From: 67-14 sp035502775
GTDB lineage: Bacteria > Actinomycetota > Thermoleophilia > Solirubrobacterales > 70-9
Direction: 5' to 3'
Length of the DNA stretch: 64,000 nt
Assembly (NCBI GenBank): GCA_035502775.1
Contig: DATJUB010000063.1
Coordinates: forward strand, 14,454-78,453
Both the position numbers and the translations under genes were made by a program. The notes beneath the pieces are model-generated. The model saw only the letters and a program-made list of their open reading frames with translations, was not told where the DNA came from and searched no databases. Each line of letters begins with the position of its first letter. Positions within the stretch are counted from its first letter, which is position 1. This document shows positions 47,926 through 57,084 of the stretch, one piece after another.

Positions 47926-48903
47926 CTAAAGCCAGCCGGACTTCTTGAACCGCCAGTAGAGATACAGGCAGATCGAAAGCATCAGCAGCAGCACGAGCGG
48001 ATAGCCGAGCGGTGACTTCAACTCCGGCATGTGCTCGAAGTTCATGCCGTAGATCGCCGCGATCGCGGTCGGCACCGCGGCCATCGCCGCCCAGGCGGAG
48101 ATCGTTCGCATGTCCTCGTTCTGGCGGACCGATACCTGGGTCAGGTTCGCCTGGAGGGAACTGGAAAGCAGGTCACGGAAGCCGAGGATCTCGCCGTTGA
48201 TCCGCTGAAGGTGATCGTGAACGTCACGGAAATACTCGTGAAGCGGATCGTTGACGATGTCGAACTGGCCGCGCGCAAGGCCATCCACTACGTCCAAGAG
48301 CGGGGCGACGGCACGATAGAAATCGATCACCTCGCGCTCCAGGCGATAGATGCGCTCGGCGGGATTGCGCCGGTCGGCGGCGAAGACCAGCTCCTCGACA
48401 TGCTGGAGATCGATGTCGAACGACTTGGCCGCGTCACCGTAGTCGTCGACAACCCGGTCGAGGATCTGATGAAGCACCGCGCCCGGACCCGCTTCGACCA
48501 GGTCGGGACGATCCTCGACCCGGCGCCGCACATCCTCGAGCGACCGGCCGCCGTGACGGATCGTGATCACGAACTTGGGATTGACGAAGATCAGCAGCTC
48601 CCCGACCTCGATCAGATCCTCGGGGTTCGCGTAGGTGGCGGTCTTCACCACGATGAACAGCGTGTCACCGTACATCTCGGCCTTAGGCCGCTGATGGGCC
48701 TCGATCGCGTCCTCGATCGCCAGCTCGTGAAGGCCGTACTGATGGGCGATCCGCTTCAGTTCCGTCTCGGCCGGATCGACGACACCGAGCCAGACGAAAG
48801 CTCCCGCATGGCCGGAATACCTGGTCTTCTCGGCCGCCTGTTCGTAGGTCAGATCACCGTCCTGGCGTTTTCCCTTCTCATAGAACGCGCAATCGATGAT
48901 CAT
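47926..48903 (-). CDS. CorA-family magnesium/cobalt transporter
   Basis: The 325-residue protein has the long cytoplasmic CorA domain (FVWLGVVDPAETELKRIAHQ, AIEDAIEAHQRPKAEMYGDT), the long stalk helix, and two C-terminal transmembrane helices. The pore signature YGMNFE lies between TM1 (MAAVPTAIAAIYGMN) and TM2 (LGYPLVLLLMLSICLYLYW), and the end is basic. It forms a pentameric Mg(II) channel in the cytoplasmic membrane. Confidence 0.92.
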   Translation of the reverse strand: MIIDCAFYEKGKRQDGDLTYEQAAEKTRYSGHAGAFVWLGVVDPAETELKRIAHQYGLHELAIEDAIEAHQRPKAEMYGDTLFIVVKTATYANPEDLIEVGELLIFVNPKFVITIRHGGRSLEDVRRRVEDRPDLVEAGPGAVLHQILDRVVDDYGDAAKSFDIDLQHVEELVFAADRRNPAERIYRLEREVIDFYRAVAPLLDVVDGLARGQFDIVNDPLHEYFRDVHDHLQRINGEILGFRDLLSSSLQANLTQVSVRQNEDMRTISAWAAMAAVPTAIAAIYGMNFEHMPELKSPLGYPLVLLLMLSICLYLYWRFKKSGWL

Positions 48904-48942
48904 CGCATCAATTCTCGCAGCAGGATCGGGCGTTCCCCGGTC

Positions 48943-49968
48943 CTAGCCGTCCTCGGGGTCGGTGAACTCGCCGGTGGCGAACCTTTCCGGAGCGATCGGT
49001 TTCTGGATCAGATCGTGTTCGACCATGAAGCTCGAGAGCTCCCCGAGCCGCGCATCCACGAACGTTCCCAGCCGGGCCGGCTCGCCGATGAAGGGACGGT
49101 ATGCCTCGAAGGTCGCCAGGGCCAGCTCCGGGTCGATTCCGTTGCCGGCATCGACCAGATCGGCGACGGCCCGGTCCGGATCCTCGAGCGCATCTCTGTA
49201 TCCCCGGGTGGTCGCCTCCACGAACCCTGCCATCAACTCCGGATCCTCGGCGATATGGGTCTCGGTCGAGAACGCCACCAGGCCGGGATATGACGGTCCG
49301 CCGAACTCGTCGAAGAGGAAGGAGCGGGTCTTCTGCCCGGACTCGTCGATCGCGGTCGCGTCCGCCGGCACGTAGCCGGTGAAGGCCGAGATCCGGCCGG
49401 CCTGAAGGGCCTGGATGCCGTTGAAGCCGATGGTCACCACCTTCGCCGACGAGGGATCCCCGCCCCCGTCCCGGACGATGGTTTCGAAGACCACGTCGTC
49501 GGAGGGAACCCCGGTCACGCCGACCGTCTTGCCGTCCAGGTCGGCCGGGGTCTCGATGTTCTCGTCGGCCATCGTGATCAGGCCGCCCGACGGCCTCTGG
49601 GTGAGCGCCATGATTCCCTTCGCTCCCAGCCCGGAATCGATCTGGGTGGCGATGTCGATGCCGTCGGCCAGCCCGAAATCGGCCTTGCCGGCCTCGATCA
49701 GACGCAGGGTGTCGGCGGTCGAGGTCGGGGTGATCACCTTCAGCTCGATGCCTTGATCTTCGTAGTAGCCCGCCACCAGCGCCCGGTAGATGCCGGAGTG
49801 AACGCCGTTGGGCAGGTAGTCCAGGACCAGGGTCGCCTTGACCGGATTCTGGGTGGTCCCGGAGTCGTCATCGCCGGACCCGCCGCAGGCGGCGAGCGCG
49901 ATGGTCAGTGCCAGAATTGTTGCGGCCCCCAGGCAGAATCGCCTGAAGGCCTTTCCAGACGAACTCAC
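48943..49968 (-). CDS. ABC transporter substrate-binding lipoprotein, NMT1/ThiY-like
   Basis: GTG 49968 overlaps the pyruvate kinase stop (GTGA) and opens a lipoprotein signal peptide with lipobox LAAC at Cys28; this gives 341 residues. VKATLVLDYLPNGVHSGIYR and AGYYEDQGIELKVI are the start of the NMT1/THI5-like fold, which binds pyrimidine precursors of thiamine or other amines. LDGKTVGVTGVPSDDVVFET is the second conserved block. No permease or ATPase gene lies nearby, so partners must be encoded elsewhere. Confidence 0.85.
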   Translation of the reverse strand: MSSSGKAFRRFCLGAATILALTIALAACGGSGDDDSGTTQNPVKATLVLDYLPNGVHSGIYRALVAGYYEDQGIELKVITPTSTADTLRLIEAGKADFGLADGIDIATQIDSGLGAKGIMALTQRPSGGLITMADENIETPADLDGKTVGVTGVPSDDVVFETIVRDGGGDPSSAKVVTIGFNGIQALQAGRISAFTGYVPADATAIDESGQKTRSFLFDEFGGPSYPGLVAFSTETHIAEDPELMAGFVEATTRGYRDALEDPDRAVADLVDAGNGIDPELALATFEAYRPFIGEPARLGTFVDARLGELSSFMVEHDLIQKPIAPERFATGEFTDPEDG

Positions 49969-51401
49969 GGGACCCGGTGGACTTCGAAGAGGTTGGTTCC
50001 GAGCCGCAGGTCGGTCAGTCCGGCGACGATCGCGATCAGATCGCCTGACTCGGCCGCACCCTCGGCGATCGCGACGTCGGCGCACTCGTAGAGCAGGTCA
50101 CGGATCTCGGTGACCTGGTCGTAGAGCACCGGCTCGACCCCGAAGACCAGCCGCAACCTGCGCACCGCCTTGATCGTGTGGGTGACCGCAAGCACCGGCA
50201 CCTTGGGCCGGTGGGCCGCGACGACGACCGCGGTGCGGCCGGTCGAGGTCGGCACCACGATCGATTTCAGGTCCAGCCTGTAGGCGGCGACGACCGCGCT
50301 CTGGGTGACCGACTCGGAGACGTCCATCGCGTCCTGCCTGGTCCGGTTCAGCAGCCAATCCCAGTAGGGAAGGTCGGGCTCGGTCGCGCGGGCGATCTCG
50401 TCCATGACCTTGACCGCCTCGACCGGATAGGCACCGACCGCGGTCTCCTCGGAAAGCATGACCGCGTCGGTGCCATCGAAGATCGCGGTCGCGACATCGG
50501 TCACCTCGGCCCTGGTGGGCCGCTTGGCGGAGACCATCGACGCGAGCATCTGGGTGGCGGTGATCGCCGGCCTCGAGATGTGGCCGGCGGCCTTGATCAG
50601 GCGTTTCTGCAGGACCGGGACCTCGTAGAGCGGCACCTCGATGCCGAGATCGCCGCGGGCGACCATGATGCCGCCGTTGGCGGCCCGCACGATCTCCTCG
50701 ATCGCACCGGCGGCCTGGGGCTTCTCGATCTTGGCGATCACCGGCAGATCGGAGCCGAGCTTTTCGAGCCGCTCCATCACCGGGTCGAGATCGGTCGGTT
50801 CGCGCACGAACGAGACCGCGAGCAGATCGAGTTCGTTCTCCACCGAGAACTCGACCCAGCCGAGATCGACGTCGGAGACGGCGGCCAGCCCCGAATCGAC
50901 ACCGGGAAGGTTCATGCCCTTGTTCGAGGAGAGGGGGCCGCCGACCTGGACGTCCGCGACCAGTGCGCCCTCACGCTTTCCGGTCACCTTCAGCCGGATC
51001 GAGCCGTCGGCCAGGTAGATGATCGCGCCGACGTCGAGCACGTCGGTCATCTCGTCCCAGGGCACCGGGATGTGCGTGGCGCTGCCGTCGTCGTCGCCGC
51101 TGGTGAGGGTCACCTCGGAACCTACGACCAGTTCGACCACACCGTCCGGGAAGTGCCCGACGCGCAGCTTCGGTCCGGGCAGATCCCCGAGGATGCCGAC
51201 CTCCCGGCCGGCTTTCTCCGAGGCCGCACGGATGTCGTCCACGGTCTGCTTGTGCCGCGCTACGTCAGCGTGAGAGAAGTTGAGGCGGAATACGTCCACC
51301 CCGGCCTCGATCATCTCCACCAGAGTGTCGGGGTCCCAGCTGGCCGGCCCGACTGTTGCAACTATCTTCGTTTTTCTCACTGCTGTATCGCTCACAGCCA
51401 C
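49965..51401 (-). CDS. pyk: Pyruvate kinase
   Basis: The 478-residue enzyme shows RKTKIVATVGPASWDPDTLV, DVFRLNFSHADVARHKQTV, LGDLPGPKLRVG, the active-site Lys region PVIAKIEKPQAAGAI and the Mg-binding loop MVARGDLGIEVP, plus MLSEETAVGAYPVEAVKVMD. The C-terminal domain is full-length. It converts phosphoenolpyruvate and ADP to pyruvate and ATP in glycolysis. It is translationally coupled to a lipoprotein gene, an unusual partner. Confidence 0.95.
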   Translation of the reverse strand: MAVSDTAVRKTKIVATVGPASWDPDTLVEMIEAGVDVFRLNFSHADVARHKQTVDDIRAASEKAGREVGILGDLPGPKLRVGHFPDGVVELVVGSEVTLTSGDDDGSATHIPVPWDEMTDVLDVGAIIYLADGSIRLKVTGKREGALVADVQVGGPLSSNKGMNLPGVDSGLAAVSDVDLGWVEFSVENELDLLAVSFVREPTDLDPVMERLEKLGSDLPVIAKIEKPQAAGAIEEIVRAANGGIMVARGDLGIEVPLYEVPVLQKRLIKAAGHISRPAITATQMLASMVSAKRPTRAEVTDVATAIFDGTDAVMLSEETAVGAYPVEAVKVMDEIARATEPDLPYWDWLLNRTRQDAMDVSESVTQSAVVAAYRLDLKSIVVPTSTGRTAVVVAAHRPKVPVLAVTHTIKAVRRLRLVFGVEPVLYDQVTEIRDLLYECADVAIAEGAAESGDLIAIVAGLTDLRLGTNLFEVHRVP

Positions 51402-51465
51402 ATTCTGACGAGCGCGACCCTCGGGCTCGTTGCGCCCCTGTTATCCAGGCCCGAACGGCCCGCCG

Positions 51466-52491
51466 TTACCCCCCGTCCGGACGGTCCTTCGACGGGTTGT
51501 CGCGGAGCGAACCGGCATGGGCCTTCGCGTCGGGATCGCGCTTCGACTTGACCAGGCTGGCGATCGTTGTGATCGTGAGGACCACGCCGATCACTCCCAG
51601 CGAGAAGCTGGTCGAGATCTCCGGCACCGAATCGCTCTGGAGATGCCCCCAATGGAGTCCGAGCTTGACCCCGATGAAGGCAAGGATCAGCGCCAGGCCG
51701 GTCGAGAGATAGACCAGCCGGTCGAGCAGGCCGGTGACCAGGAAGAAGAGCGCGCGCAGACCGAGCAGCGCGAAGGCGTTCGCGGCGAACACGATGAAGA
51801 CCTCGTCGGTGATGCCGAAGATCGCCGGGATCGAATCGAGCGCGAACAGGATGTCGGCGCTGGCGATCGCGAGCAGCACCAGGAAGAGCGGCGTGAAGAA
51901 GCGCTTGCCGTCGATCTTGGTCGAGAGCCGGCCCTCGTCGTACTCCTCGGTGATCGGCAGGCGCTTGCGGGCGAAACCGACCACGACGTTGTCCTCCACC
52001 GAGGGGTCCTGGTCGCGATGGCGGAAGAGCTGGATCGCGGTGAAGACCAGCAGCAGCCCGAACAGCAGGAACATGAAGGAGAAGGTCTCGAGCAGGGTCG
52101 CCCCGAGCAGGATGAAGATGACCCGCAGGATCAGGGCGAGGAAGATTCCGATGATCAGCACCCGCTGCTGATGCTGCCGGGGCACCGCGAACGTGGTCAT
52201 GATCACCACGAAGACGAAGAGGTTGTCGACCGAGAGGCTCTTCTCGAGGATGTATCCGGCGAAGAACTCGCCGCCGAACTCCCATCCCGCGATCGTGCCG
52301 AAGACGATGCCGAACGCGATCGCGATCGCGATGTAGAAGGTCGATGCGAGCGCGGCTTCACGGAAGCCGACCTCATGGGGGCGAGCGACCGCCATGCCCA
52401 GATCGATCACGAACAGGGCAAGGACGACTCCGACTGTGACGATCCAGCCGGTTGTAGTGACATCGAGCATGCCCGGGATTCTCTCAGTCAC
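51466..52491 (-). CDS. TerC-family integral membrane protein
   Basis: The 341-residue protein has about eight hydrophobic segments and the TerC signature blocks GYILEKSLSVDNLFVFVVIM, PRQHQQRVLIIGIFLALILR and ADILFALDSIPAIFGITDEV, with the acidic intramembrane residues of the family. TerC proteins (also Alx/MeeF types) move manganese or support metal loading of exported proteins. ATG 52470 is an alternative start. Confidence 0.9.
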   Translation of the reverse strand: MTERIPGMLDVTTTGWIVTVGVVLALFVIDLGMAVARPHEVGFREAALASTFYIAIAIAFGIVFGTIAGWEFGGEFFAGYILEKSLSVDNLFVFVVIMTTFAVPRQHQQRVLIIGIFLALILRVIFILLGATLLETFSFMFLLFGLLLVFTAIQLFRHRDQDPSVEDNVVVGFARKRLPITEEYDEGRLSTKIDGKRFFTPLFLVLLAIASADILFALDSIPAIFGITDEVFIVFAANAFALLGLRALFFLVTGLLDRLVYLSTGLALILAFIGVKLGLHWGHLQSDSVPEISTSFSLGVIGVVLTITTIASLVKSKRDPDAKAHAGSLRDNPSKDRPDGG

Positions 52492-52620
52492 ACCTCAAGG
52501 ATGCGGGGTCCCACTCGATTGGCCGCGCGGCGAACCGTCGAAATCCGATTTGGCTTTCCCGAAGACCAACCGCGCCGGTGCCCTGCTGGGCTCCGGCGCG
52601 GGAATGTCAGATCGGATTCC

Positions 52621-55101
52621 TTACCTATGCCCCTTGAACGAAATCACCTGCTGGATTCCGCTCGGACGGTTGGTGTAGCGCATCTTGATCAGCTCAAGTG
52701 GTCCGAACTTAATGAACTCGTTCCGCTCTTCGGTATTCACTCGCCACGAGGCGGGATCGGACGTTCCGTACTTCGCCGTCAGCTCGGCACCGGCCTCGGA
52801 GATCGCACCCCACACCGCCTTCTGACAGGCGGCCTTCTTGCCGTGGCCGCAGTAGCTGACCTTGAACGGGTCGGTCTTCTCGCCCAGCAGCTTCTTGATG
52901 TCACGCTCGAAGTACTGGTACCAGCCCGAGTACTGGCCCAGGGGTGGTGCGTCGAACCTGGAGAACAGCGAGTTGAGCTCGTCGAGCTGCGGTCCGAGAA
53001 CCGGCTTCATGAACGCGTCGGCGATCTTGTTCCAGGCACCGTCCATCGAGGCGGCTCCGGGAACGTCGATCAGTCCGTCCAGTTCACGATCGAGCCGACT
53101 GCTGCCCGACTTGTTCCAGGCGACCATCTGCTTCAGCATCGCGGCGGCGGTCGGATCAGGGGCCTTGGAGCCCTTCAGCAGGCGGGCCAGCAGCGGGGTC
53201 GTCAGGACCGAACGCACGTCCTGGGTGCCGCCGGCGTTCATCGCCGAGGTCACCGCGGCCATTGTCCATTTGCCGTTTCGCCTGTTCTTCTTCAGGTTCT
53301 TGGTCAGCATGTCGACCCGGCCGACCGTGCCGGCCCGGCCCCATTCGTCATCGGCCGAGCCGAATCCACGGGCGACGCTGTTGTTCCAGTTGACCATCAT
53401 TCCCGACTTGGGATCCTTGCCGTGCGGATGCCCCTTGTCCGAGAGGAAGCCGCGCCACTCGAACTGGCCGGTGCCCTTGGTCGGAAGACCGGGGTCGACC
53501 GCCTTGTGGCGGATCGGCAGCAGGCCGCTGGTGTACTCGGCCACGTGCTTGTTGTCGATGTAGAACGAGTTGAAGGTCTGCGGGGTCTTGGCCGCGGCCT
53601 TGTAGAAGGTCTCGGGGCTCTTGACCATGCCGTTCGACAGCCTGCGGTTGAAGAGCAGGTCGACGACATCCTTGCCGTAGCTCGAGCGCTTCGAGGAGAG
53701 CGCGATCTTCCTGCCCTTGACCGTCGCGTAGCCGACGACCGGTCCGTGCACTGTCGTACGGAAGGTGACCGGTTTCGGATCGCCGCCGATTCCTTGAGTG
53801 AGGGTGCCGGCGTCGAAGGTGCCCATCTCGCGGCACTTGCCCTTGTAGAGGTACTTGGTGTCGCTGCCGCCGCAGAGAGTCTCGGCGAACTGGTCGATCA
53901 CGTCTCCGCTGGCCGAGGTCAGGGTGGTGGCGAAGTCCTCGCCACGGCCGATCAGCATGTATCCGGGGAACGGAGCCGAGGTCGCGCCACGCCATTTCAG
54001 GCCCGGGGCGTTCATGTCGATCTCGTAGGTGAGTCCGGGGTAGAAGTAGCCGATCTGGGGTCCACCGACCATCAGCGGACGGCCCGTCGCCGAAGCCTTC
54101 TTGGTGATCATCAGCGTGTTGCTGGCCGGCTGGCGGGCCGCGGGCGCCTGCAGCGAGGCGGGCAGCTGATCGCCGGTGACCGAGGTCTTGACGAAGCTGT
54201 TCGGATCGAGCACGACGCTGCCCTTGCGGCTCTTCTTCGGCAGGCGCTCATAGGGGAACTTGCCGTCGATCGAGGTCGGGCTGCGGTCGCTGGTGTGCTG
54301 GCGGAGGTCGTTGAACACCTTCCAGCCCTTCTTCGCGCCGAGGCGCTTGTTCAGTCCGCCGAGGAACTGCGACCGGCGGGCCTCGTCGCCGCCGCCGACT
54401 CCGAGGAACTGGTCCTTCAGCGCGTTCACCGCGTAGACGTCGTTCCGGGTCCAGGGCGCGTTGCCCGAACCGGTCGAGGTGAGGTAGTCGTTGATGCCCG
54501 TGATGTAGGTGTCGATGTCGCGCAGCACGGCGCGGCCTTCCTTGCCTTCGGCCTGCAGGGCCTGGGTCTGCTTGGCGACGGCCGCTTCGGTCTGTGCGCT
54601 CGGTTCGAAATTCGCGAGGCTGGAGACGAGCCCGATCGCGCTCAGATGCGGAGCGTCGATCGCCGCGACACGGGCGTTGTAGCGGGCCTGCTGGAGCAGC
54701 AGACCGCGATCCTTCGCCGCGATCCAGCCGGCGGCCCAAATGCCGCCGTCATAGGTGGTGGCGGTGACATGCGGCACGTTGAACCGGTCCCGAAGAATCG
54801 TCACACCCTCGCGAGGCACAACCTCGGTGGTCGCCGGACCATCGGTGGAGATACCGAAGCGCTCCGACTTGAAGTACTTGGTCAGATCCGAGTTCTTGAC
54901 CGAGTTGAAGAGCGGGGTCAGCCCGTCGTACATCTCGGCCTGCTCGGACACGTTGGCCCCGGGAGGGGCGCCGATGCCGGGGTACTGGCCCGACGGAATG
55001 ATGTTGAGCGCGGTGGCCGCGTAGTCCTTGCCGACCGCGTGGGCGGATTGGACCGCGACTCCGAAGAACAGGATGGCCAGGGCCATGGACAGACGACGCA
55101 T
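52621..55101 (-). CDS. Penicillin acylase-family (S45) Ntn hydrolase
   Basis: The 826-residue exported protein has a signal peptide (MALAILFFGVAVQSAHA). The alpha-chain begins near TILRDRFNVPHVTATTYDGG and AAGWIAAKDRGLLLQQARYN. The precursor cut and N-terminal nucleophile Ser lie at about residue 326 in RQPASNTLMI, followed by GPQIGYFYPGLTYEIDMNAP, typical of the beta-chain. Asn and Arg catalytic partners are plausible in WNNSVARGF. Family members hydrolyse amide bonds of penicillins, acyl-homoserine lactones or lipopeptides; the substrate here is unknown. Confidence 0.88.
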   Translation of the reverse strand: MRRLSMALAILFFGVAVQSAHAVGKDYAATALNIIPSGQYPGIGAPPGANVSEQAEMYDGLTPLFNSVKNSDLTKYFKSERFGISTDGPATTEVVPREGVTILRDRFNVPHVTATTYDGGIWAAGWIAAKDRGLLLQQARYNARVAAIDAPHLSAIGLVSSLANFEPSAQTEAAVAKQTQALQAEGKEGRAVLRDIDTYITGINDYLTSTGSGNAPWTRNDVYAVNALKDQFLGVGGGDEARRSQFLGGLNKRLGAKKGWKVFNDLRQHTSDRSPTSIDGKFPYERLPKKSRKGSVVLDPNSFVKTSVTGDQLPASLQAPAARQPASNTLMITKKASATGRPLMVGGPQIGYFYPGLTYEIDMNAPGLKWRGATSAPFPGYMLIGRGEDFATTLTSASGDVIDQFAETLCGGSDTKYLYKGKCREMGTFDAGTLTQGIGGDPKPVTFRTTVHGPVVGYATVKGRKIALSSKRSSYGKDVVDLLFNRRLSNGMVKSPETFYKAAAKTPQTFNSFYIDNKHVAEYTSGLLPIRHKAVDPGLPTKGTGQFEWRGFLSDKGHPHGKDPKSGMMVNWNNSVARGFGSADDEWGRAGTVGRVDMLTKNLKKNRRNGKWTMAAVTSAMNAGGTQDVRSVLTTPLLARLLKGSKAPDPTAAAMLKQMVAWNKSGSSRLDRELDGLIDVPGAASMDGAWNKIADAFMKPVLGPQLDELNSLFSRFDAPPLGQYSGWYQYFERDIKKLLGEKTDPFKVSYCGHGKKAACQKAVWGAISEAGAELTAKYGTSDPASWRVNTEERNEFIKFGPLELIKMRYTNRPSGIQQVISFKGHR

Positions 55102-55225
55102 GAATTTCTCCTAAGACTCTCGGGCAATAAGCGGGTGCCCGCCGCGTTGGCGGTTCACCAATATCTGTAACACCATCGCACATCATTCGATTCGGCCTCC
55201 AGATTGAGCTATCTGGTTGGACCAC

Positions 55226-55256
55226 GTGGGCCGGCGAATGGATCTCGCCGGCCCAC
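55226..55256 (-). terminator. Hairpin after the ABC permease gene
   Basis: A perfect 12-bp stem GTGGGCCGGCGA/TCGCCGGCCCAC (55226-55237 with 55245-55256) with a 7-base loop lies five bases after the permease stop on the coding strand. No T-run follows. Confidence 0.65.
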
Positions 55257-55261
55257 CCCGA

Positions 55262-55981
55262 TCAATCGATGTCGGTCCGCAGGAACCTGGCCGAGCTCAG
55301 CGCGACGAAGGCAACCACCCACAGAACCGTGATCGACACGGCCTGGACGATCTTCACTTCGAGATCGGTGCCCGCGATGTCCTTGCCGACGATCTCTTGG
55401 AAGATCTCACCGGATACCGCCGAGAGCATGAAATCCCCGACCTTGGGGATCGCCGTGAGCAGCGAATCGATCACGAAGAAGAAGCCGAGGGCGAGCGTCA
55501 TGCCGCCGGCCATGCTCCGCGTGACCAGGCCGAGACTGAATCCCGCGATCACGTAGACGATGTTGTTGGCGAGACTGCCCAGCCCCACCTTGATCGTGTC
55601 GGCGGCCGGGATGGTGAGGTCGTGGCCGGAAGAGGCCAGCGCGAACAGCGGGGTCGCCACCAATGCGGCACCCACGGTGAGCGCGGTCGCCGCGAGTATC
55701 GCCACGGCCAGCTTGCTGAACACCACCTCGAGCCGGTTCGGGTTGCGGGTCAGGGTCCGTTTCATCGTCTTCTGCCCATACTCGAGCCCGGCCATCCAGA
55801 CGCCGATCACGATCGAGGCGATGTAGGTGGGGACACCGACCCCGAAGGTCAATGCGAGCGAGTCCCGGCCCGCTCCCTTGAAGGCGACCACCACGGTCGC
55901 GATCAGGATCGCGACCAGCACTGCCGCGGCGGTCCAGCGGGGGGTCGGAAGGACCGACAGTTTTCTCAGTTCAGGCCGCAT
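55262..55981 (-). CDS. ABC-2-type permease subunit
   Basis: ATG 55981 is chosen; the product has 239 residues with six hydrophobic segments (WTAAAVLVAILIATVVVAFK, AVAILAATALTVGAALVATP, ITVLWVVAFVALSSA and others) and a conserved cytoplasmic start MRPELRKLSVLPTPRW. It overlaps the ATPase gene stop by 11 bases. It forms the membrane channel of an ABC-2 exporter for a drug, lipid or peptide. Confidence 0.85.
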   Translation of the reverse strand: MRPELRKLSVLPTPRWTAAAVLVAILIATVVVAFKGAGRDSLALTFGVGVPTYIASIVIGVWMAGLEYGQKTMKRTLTRNPNRLEVVFSKLAVAILAATALTVGAALVATPLFALASSGHDLTIPAADTIKVGLGSLANNIVYVIAGFSLGLVTRSMAGGMTLALGFFFVIDSLLTAIPKVGDFMLSAVSGEIFQEIVGKDIAGTDLEVKIVQAVSITVLWVVAFVALSSARFLRTDID

Positions 55982-56921
55982 TCGCAACCTCCGTTTCGTT
56001 CGTGTGGCTTTCATCGGTGAGCCGCAGGAACACCTGCTCGAGGTCCGCCTTGTCCTGGCGCAGCTCCCAGACGTAGATGCCCGCCTGGGCGAGCGGCTGG
56101 CTGATCGAGAGGCCGTTCTCGATATCACCGGCCACGGCGAGGGTCCCGTCGCCGTTCGGGCGCGCACTCAGACCGACCCGGGAGAGCGTTCCCATCGCCT
56201 GTTCGATCAGGGTCGGATCGACCGTCACCGTGAAGCCCGCGGAACCATCCCCGAAAAGCAGCTCTTCGATCGTGCCCTCGGCGATCAGCCGTCCGCGCTG
56301 CAGGATCGCGGCCCGGTCGCACATCAGCTGGATCTCGGAAAGCAGATGGGACGAGACCAGAACCGAGGTTCCGCGTTCCGGGAGCTTCTTGATCAGTTCG
56401 CGGATCTCGACGATCCCGGCGGGATCGAGCCCGTTGGTCGGCTCGTCGAGCACGACCAGGCGGGGGCTGCCGATGAGCGACACGGCGAGCCCGAGCCTCT
56501 GGCGCATGCCGAGCGAGAACGATCCGCACCGGGTGTCGGCACGATCGAACAGGCCGACCAGCCGGAGCAGATCGTCGATCTGACCCTTCGGCCGGTCGAT
56601 GCCGATCGCGTCGGCCTCGATCAGGAGGTTCTGGCGGGCGGTCGCCTTGGCGTACAGGGCCGGACCCTCGATCAGGGTGCCGACCTGGCGGACCGCGTCA
56701 CCGAATCCCCGGTCGCCCGGCGAAAGGCCGAGCAGGGTCGTCTTGCCCTTGGTCGGACGGGCCAGCCCCAGCAGGACCCGGATCGCGGTCGTCTTGCCCG
56801 CACCATTGGGGCCGAGCAGACCGCAGACCTGGCCCTCGGGCACCTGAAAGGTCAGATCGTCCACCGCGGTTCCGGTCTTGTATTGCTTGACCAGGCCATC
56901 GAATGTCGCCAGAGCGGTCAT
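55971..56921 (-). CDS. ABC-2-type exporter ATP-binding subunit
   Basis: The 316-residue protein has Walker A GPNGAGKTT (about 38-46), signature FSLGMRQRLGL (about 133-143), Walker B RLVVLDEPTNGLDPAG and the switch His in VLVSSHLL. The C-terminal ~80 residues are the BcrA/NatA-type extension. It powers export with the permease encoded just downstream. It is divergent from the histidine kinase gene, a layout typical of sensor-regulated drug or bacitracin-type exporters. Confidence 0.92.
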   Translation of the reverse strand: MTALATFDGLVKQYKTGTAVDDLTFQVPEGQVCGLLGPNGAGKTTAIRVLLGLARPTKGKTTLLGLSPGDRGFGDAVRQVGTLIEGPALYAKATARQNLLIEADAIGIDRPKGQIDDLLRLVGLFDRADTRCGSFSLGMRQRLGLAVSLIGSPRLVVLDEPTNGLDPAGIVEIRELIKKLPERGTSVLVSSHLLSEIQLMCDRAAILQRGRLIAEGTIEELLFGDGSAGFTVTVDPTLIEQAMGTLSRVGLSARPNGDGTLAVAGDIENGLSISQPLAQAGIYVWELRQDKADLEQVFLRLTDESHTNETEVANAA

Positions 56922-57084
56922 CGTGGACCCCCGTCGTCGCTGCGTTTCGTTTTCATGGCCCCAACGTTCCAGCCCTCCGGACCGCGCACATCGGCTTCAG
57001 GTCGAGTTCTTCCCCTACCTGGGTCGGGATCGGTGCGGACCAAAGTCGGTGGGGCCATCGGATCGCTTGGTCTAGCCTGGTTCC

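Noticed and set aside
51430..55170. A 1246-codon open frame on the plus strand
   Set aside because: It lies antisense to TerC and the penicillin-acylase gene, both with clear family motifs; the frame is low-complexity (R/D/E/G-rich), typical of high-GC antisense frames.
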